Assembly (NCBI GenBank): GCA_900553295.1
Contig: USCR01000141.1
Span: 1 to 6,124 of the forward strand
Length of the DNA: 6,124 bases
Source of the DNA: an uncultured Eubacteriales bacterium
Lineage (GTDB): Bacteria; Bacillota; Clostridia; Christensenellales; Aristaeellaceae
Reading direction: 5' to 3'
The notes beneath the pieces were generated by a model. The model was not told where the DNA came from. It did not search any database and saw only the letters and a list, made by a program, of their open reading frames with translations. The translations under genes were made by a program, and so were the position numbers. Shown in pieces: positions 6,106 through 6,124 of the stretch (the stretch's first letter is position 1; each line of letters begins with the position of its first letter).

Positions 6106-6124
6106 GCATGTGTAGAAACATTAC

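Overview
The window is GC-rich, and its coding sequence favours G or C at third codon positions. It holds three genes, all on the + strand, followed by a strong hairpin terminator. The domain types (PPC-like and Ig-like repeats in a secreted protein, GT2 glycosyltransferases) and the Shine-Dalgarno-type ribosome binding sites suggest a GC-rich Gram-positive bacterium. An anaerobic, gut-type member of the Clostridia is my best guess. This is inferred from gene style only, because no taxonomic marker gene is present.

Region 1 (1-2913) is the 3' part of a large gene for a probable secreted or surface protein, cut by the left edge of the window. Its visible 970 residues are a Pro/Glu/Ala/Thr pentapeptide-repeat stalk (ATEAP), three beta-rich modules of which at least the second and third look like PPC (bacterial pre-peptidase C-terminal) domains, and six tandem Ig-like repeats of about 90 residues. 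The repeats carry recurring YDINGK and DGxTW motifs. No catalytic domain and no C-terminal sorting signal is visible.

Region 2 (2914-3169) is a 256-base intergenic stretch. It contains a very stable hairpin with 14 perfect outer base pairs, a second weaker hairpin, and a third GC-rich structure before a T5 run. It probably ends transcription of the surface-protein gene and insulates the next unit.

Region 3 (3170-6043) is a probable two-gene operon with a 42-base gap. The first gene encodes a compact single-domain GT2 (rhamnosyltransferase-like) glycosyltransferase of 302 residues. The second encodes a 640-residue protein that joins a degenerate methyltransferase-like N-terminus, a GT2/GT-A glycosyltransferase domain and a C-terminal module I do not recognise. 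The pair most likely builds a cell-surface glycan or glycosylates a surface protein. The Ser/Thr-rich product of the upstream gene is a possible but unproven target. A bidirectional-looking hairpin terminator (6057-6105) closes the unit.

I see no CRISPR array, mobile element, tRNA, rRNA or defence system. The points most worth a second look are the methyltransferase-like remnant fused to the glycosyltransferase, its unrecognised C-terminal module, the nested 15/30/60-base repeat array, and the long inter-gene hairpin.
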